Source: Sphingomonadaceae bacterium
Lineage (GTDB): Bacteria; Pseudomonadota; Alphaproteobacteria; Sphingomonadales; Sphingomonadaceae
Length of the DNA: 11,830 nucleotides
NCBI GenBank assembly: GCA_019454625.1
Contig: JACFNY010000036.1
Location: 1-11,830 of the forward strand
Direction of reading: 5' to 3'
Each line of letters starts with the position of its first letter. Position 1 is the stretch's first letter. Below are positions 7,676 to 11,830 of the stretch, piece after piece. The translations under genes and the position numbers were made by a program. The notes below the pieces were generated by a model, which was given only the letters and a program-made list of their open reading frames with translations, had not been told where the DNA came from and searched no databases.

Positions 7676-7679
<4 letters not shown>
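6423..7679 (-). CDS. proA: Glutamate-5-semialdehyde dehydrogenase (gamma-glutamyl phosphate reductase) ProA
   Basis: Second enzyme of proline synthesis: reduces gamma-glutamyl phosphate, made by ProB, to glutamate-5-semialdehyde with NADPH. The 418-residue length is standard. Visible family features are [26 protein letters not shown] (the segment around 115-140), [13 protein letters not shown] (142-154), PRGGKGL (205-211) and the catalytic cysteine, Cys259, in [13 protein letters not shown]; the C-terminal GLTTYK is also conserved. The ATG at 7679 overlaps the proB stop as ATGA, so translation of the two enzymes is probably coupled, which suits delivery of the unstable phosphate intermediate. 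The order proB-proA is usual; what follows (the LLM oxidoreductase) is not part of the pathway. proC is not in this window. Confidence 0.97.
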
Positions 7680-10394
<2,715 letters not shown>

Positions 10395-10434
10395 CTCTCG
10401 CTCCATCTGCCCCATCGGGAAGGGGAGAAACGGA

Positions 10435-10462
10435 AAAGGGAGATGGCGACCCATCTCCCTTT
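10435..10462 (-). terminator. Hairpin after rpmA, possible intrinsic terminator or attenuator
   Basis: A perfect 12-base-pair stem (AAAGGGAGATGG, 4-base loop, CCATCTCCCTTT) with two further G-C pairs past a one-base bulge. Read in the direction of transcription, the GGGAGATGG stem is followed by TTTTCCGTTTC, an interrupted U tract. It lies between rpmA and the GNAT gene, so partial termination would lower expression of the downstream genes relative to L21 and L27. The interrupted U run makes full termination unlikely. It could also be a dispersed palindromic repeat. Confidence 0.45.
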
Positions 10463-10466
10463 CCCT

Positions 10467-10506
10467 GTGCGATTGCACCTGTTCAGGGGCCGCCTTCCCG
10501 GCGGCC
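10467..10506 (-). repeat. Three small tandem hairpins downstream of rpmA
   Basis: Three adjacent inverted repeats follow each other between the rpmA stop and the larger hairpin: GGCCGCC/GGCGGCC (10488-10494 with 10500-10506), CCTG/CAGG (10479-10482 with 10485-10488) and GTGC/GCAC (10467-10470 with 10475-10478). Only the first is strong. Together with the larger stem they make most of the 135-base spacer foldable. They could protect the 3' end of the rplU-rpmA message after processing; this is inference. Confidence 0.35.
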
Positions 10507-10529
10507 GTCTGTCAAAGCGGGCCGCCTCG

Positions 10530-10799
10530 CTATTCCGCTGCCATCGGCATCGGGTCGACGCTGACGTACTTGCGTCCGAGCTTACCGTCGTGGAACGCCA
10601 CGCGGCCTTCCACGAGCGCGAACAGCGTGTGATCCTTGCCGATGCCGACATTACGGCCGGGGTAGAACTTGGTTCCGCGCTGCCGGACGAGAATGTTGCC
10701 GGCGAGGACGTCCTGTCCGCCGAAGCGCTTCACGCCAAGCCGTTGACCTGCCGAATCGCGCCCGTTGCGCGACGAACCGCCAGCTTTCTTATGTGCCAT
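10530..10799 (-). CDS. rpmA: 50S ribosomal protein L27
   Basis: Large-subunit protein near the peptidyl transferase centre. The 89 residues show the bacterial L27 pattern throughout: [16 protein letters not shown] at the N-terminus, [36 protein letters not shown] and a C-terminal GRKYVSV. The protein begins directly with AHKKAGGS, so there is no cleavable Firmicutes-type N-terminal extension. The start ATG has an excellent GAGGAG ribosome binding site 8 bases upstream. The gene follows rplU after 15 bases and is surely co-transcribed with it. It is followed by a 135-base spacer rich in hairpins. Confidence 0.98.
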   Translation of the reverse strand: MAHKKAGGSSRNGRDSAGQRLGVKRFGGQDVLAGNILVRQRGTKFYPGRNVGIGKDHTLFALVEGRVAFHDGKLGRKYVSVDPMPMAAE

Positions 10800-10814
10800 G
10801 GTTCAAACTCCTCT

Positions 10815-11294
10815 TTACTCGGCGTCGGTCTTGGCCTTCGCGGCCTTCTTGGCCGGGGCCTTCTTTTCTGCAGCCGGCTTCTCGGCGGCTTCCGCCTTCG
10901 GCGCCTTGGCGGCCTTCGCGGGCTTTTCGGCCGGCTCGGCGGCTTCGGCTGCCGGAGCGGCTTCCACCTTCGCGGCCTTCGGCGCCTTGGCCGCGGCCTT
11001 GCCGATCGCGGTGATCTTCAGCACCGTCAGAAGCTGGCGGTGGCCGTTGCGGCGGCGATAGCCGTGACGGCGCTTCTTCTTGAAGACGATGACCTTGTCG
11101 CCCTTCGGCTGCGCGACGATCTCCGCCGAGACGACCTGGCCGGCCACGTCCTTCAGTTCGCCGCCCTCGCCGATGGCGAGGATGTCGCCCAGCTGGACGG
11201 TTTCGCCGACTTCGCCCTTCAGGCGGTCGACTGTGATCTTCTGTTCGGCGGCGACGCGATACTGCTTGCCGCCCGTGCGCACGACTGCGAACAT
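10815..11294 (-). CDS. rplU: 50S ribosomal protein L21 with Ala/Lys-rich C-terminal tail
   Basis: Large-subunit protein that binds 23S rRNA. Residues 1-98 form a normal L21 ([46 protein letters not shown]). Residues 99-159 are an added tail of almost only Ala, Lys, Pro and Glu, with imperfect repeats around KAPKA and AEKP, making the protein about half as long again as E. coli L21. ATG 11294 gives the standard N-terminus; the open frame extends to 11351, but those codons cover the leader and are rejected. AAGG lies 11 bases upstream, rather far for a ribosome binding site. A candidate promoter lies about 80 bases upstream, and rpmA follows 15 bases downstream. The tail is probably disordered and positively charged overall, suggesting extra nucleic acid contacts (inference). 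Confidence 0.97.
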   Translation of the reverse strand: MFAVVRTGGKQYRVAAEQKITVDRLKGEVGETVQLGDILAIGEGGELKDVAGQVVSAEIVAQPKGDKVIVFKKKRRHGYRRRNGHRQLLTVLKITAIGKAAAKAPKAAKVEAAPAAEAAEPAEKPAKAAKAPKAEAAEKPAAEKKAPAKKAAKAKTDAE

Positions 11295-11375
11295 GGCTTT
11301 GGCTACCTTAGGCCCAGAAATTGAACAACAGACACCCGCGCGCAAAAACACGCCGATGCCTGCGGAAAGCGCAGC

Positions 11376-11404
11376 TAGCTACTGGCGGCGGGCGCGAATG
11401 TCAA
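11376..11404 (-). promoter_or_regulatory. Candidate sigma70 promoter for rplU-rpmA
   Basis: On the minus strand a perfect TTGACA (11404-11399) is followed, after 17 bases, by TAGCTA (11381-11376). The -10 match is weak, but the -35 box and spacing are ideal, and a ribosomal protein operon is expected to start here. The -10 box lies within the 8-base palindrome AGCTAGCT (11373-11380). Transcription would start near 11369 and give an untranslated leader of about 75 bases. The rest of the spacer between hspQ and rplU (11295-11427) shows no gene and no convincing hspQ terminator. Confidence 0.5.
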
Positions 11405-11427
11405 CCGATTCAGCGCGGGTTCGGGCA

Positions 11428-11814
11428 TCAATGCCGGTGCCGGGATTTCAGCCGATAGCTGCCATCCGGCATCCGCTCGAACATCTCGGGAACAGCCGGG
11501 TGCAGCACAGGGGCCCGGCTTTCGTCGGGCAGCAGGTTCTGCTGGCTGACATAGGCGACATAGGTCTGGTCGTCGTTCTCGGCGAGCAGGTGGTAGAAGG
11601 GCTGGTCCTTCGCCGGCCGGATGTCCTCGGGGATCGCTTCCCACCACTCCTCGGTGTTCGCGAACTCCGGGTCGACGTCGAAGATGATGCCGCGAAACGG
11701 GAAAAAGCGGTGCCGCACCACCTCGCCGATGCCGAAGCTGGCGGTGGTGACGGGCTCGCCGAGGGGGAGCGCGAGGCGCGGTACGGGCGCGGCAATGGAC
11801 TTCGCGGTACTCAT
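11428..11814 (-). CDS. hspQ: Heat shock protein HspQ (YccV family, hemimethylated DNA-binding domain)
   Basis: Small protein of the YccV/HspQ family. In E. coli HspQ is a heat shock protein that binds hemimethylated oriC DNA in vitro and enhances degradation by the Lon protease. The 128-residue protein has the domain at about 27-115, with GIGEVVRHRFFPFRGIIFDVDPEF, EEWWEAIP, KDQPFYHLLAE and YVAYVSQQNLLPD. Residues 1-26 are an extra, Pro/Ala-rich N-terminus; the charged C-terminus ends in SRHRH. ATG 11814 is the only ATG before the domain. No ribosome binding site is seen: the eight bases before it are CCTCCCCC. A TATATT box ends 8 bases before the ATG, so the message may be leaderless. It probably has its own transcription unit, since a promoter for rplU follows. 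Confidence 0.92.
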   Translation of the reverse strand: MSTAKSIAAPVPRLALPLGEPVTTASFGIGEVVRHRFFPFRGIIFDVDPEFANTEEWWEAIPEDIRPAKDQPFYHLLAENDDQTYVAYVSQQNLLPDESRAPVLHPAVPEMFERMPDGSYRLKSRHRH

Positions 11815-11822
11815 GGGGGAGG

Positions 11823-11828
11823 AATATA
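11823..11828 (-). promoter_or_regulatory. Candidate -10 box of hspQ
   Basis: On the minus strand TATATT (11828-11823; 5 of 6 to TATAAT) ends 8 bases before the hspQ ATG. The -35 region lies beyond the window and cannot be checked. If used, transcription would begin at or within one or two bases of the start codon. Confidence 0.35.
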
Positions 11829-11830
11829 AG

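Noticed and set aside
10395..10478. Longer GNAT start at 10478
   Set aside because: The added residues are a translation of the hairpin region; the family N-terminus and a good ribosome binding site support 10394.
11295..11351. Upstream extension of L21 to 11351
   Set aside because: The family N-terminus [12 protein letters not shown] begins at 11294; the extra codons cover the leader region and look random.
11295..11370. A regulatory L21 leader RNA in the rplU leader
   Set aside because: The leader is about 75 bases, long enough for control, but I find only a 5-base-pair hairpin around the TTTTT run (near 11341-11358) and no convincing conserved structure.

Overview
The window looks like an ordinary, vertically inherited chromosomal segment of a high-GC alphaproteobacterium, most likely of the order Sphingomonadales. 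This rests on the GC-rich codon use, the HspQ family protein, the Ala/Lys-rich tail on L21 and the recognisable gene order. The assignment is made by eye, with no database search. All 14 genes lie on the minus strand, so the text follows transcription from the right end of the window to the left.

Right end (about 11830-11295): hspQ, with a possible -10 box so close to its ATG that the mRNA may be leaderless. A spacer of 133 bases follows, holding a candidate sigma70 promoter with a perfect TTGACA box for the ribosomal protein genes. Next come rplU (L21) and rpmA (L27), then a 135-base spacer with a chain of hairpins, one of which may be an attenuator or terminator.

Middle (10394-6423): a GNAT acetyltransferase, obgE (50S assembly GTPase), proB and proA (first two enzymes of proline synthesis). 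They are packed with 4- and 16-base overlaps. 

Left half (6415-1): an LLM-class flavin oxidoreductase, nadD (NAD synthesis), rsfS (ribosome silencing factor) and rlmH (23S rRNA methyltransferase). Then an EnvC-like degenerate LytM protein, a ctpA-type S41 protease with its own candidate promoter, a divergent polysaccharide deacetylase family protein, and dsbB, which runs off the window. Gaps are -8 to +7 bases apart from the one before ctpA.

Functionally the cluster joins large-subunit ribosome biogenesis (L21, L27, Obg, RsfS, RlmH), two housekeeping biosynthetic steps (proline, NAD) and envelope or periplasm maintenance (EnvC, CtpA, deacetylase-like protein, DsbB).

There is no mobile element, CRISPR array, tRNA or rRNA gene, and I found no novel defence or metabolic system. 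The points worth a second look are fine-scale: a probable CTG start codon, a run of three genes with non-ATG starts, a possible leaderless mRNA, a hairpin-rich spacer, and two proteins whose catalytic motifs are degraded.
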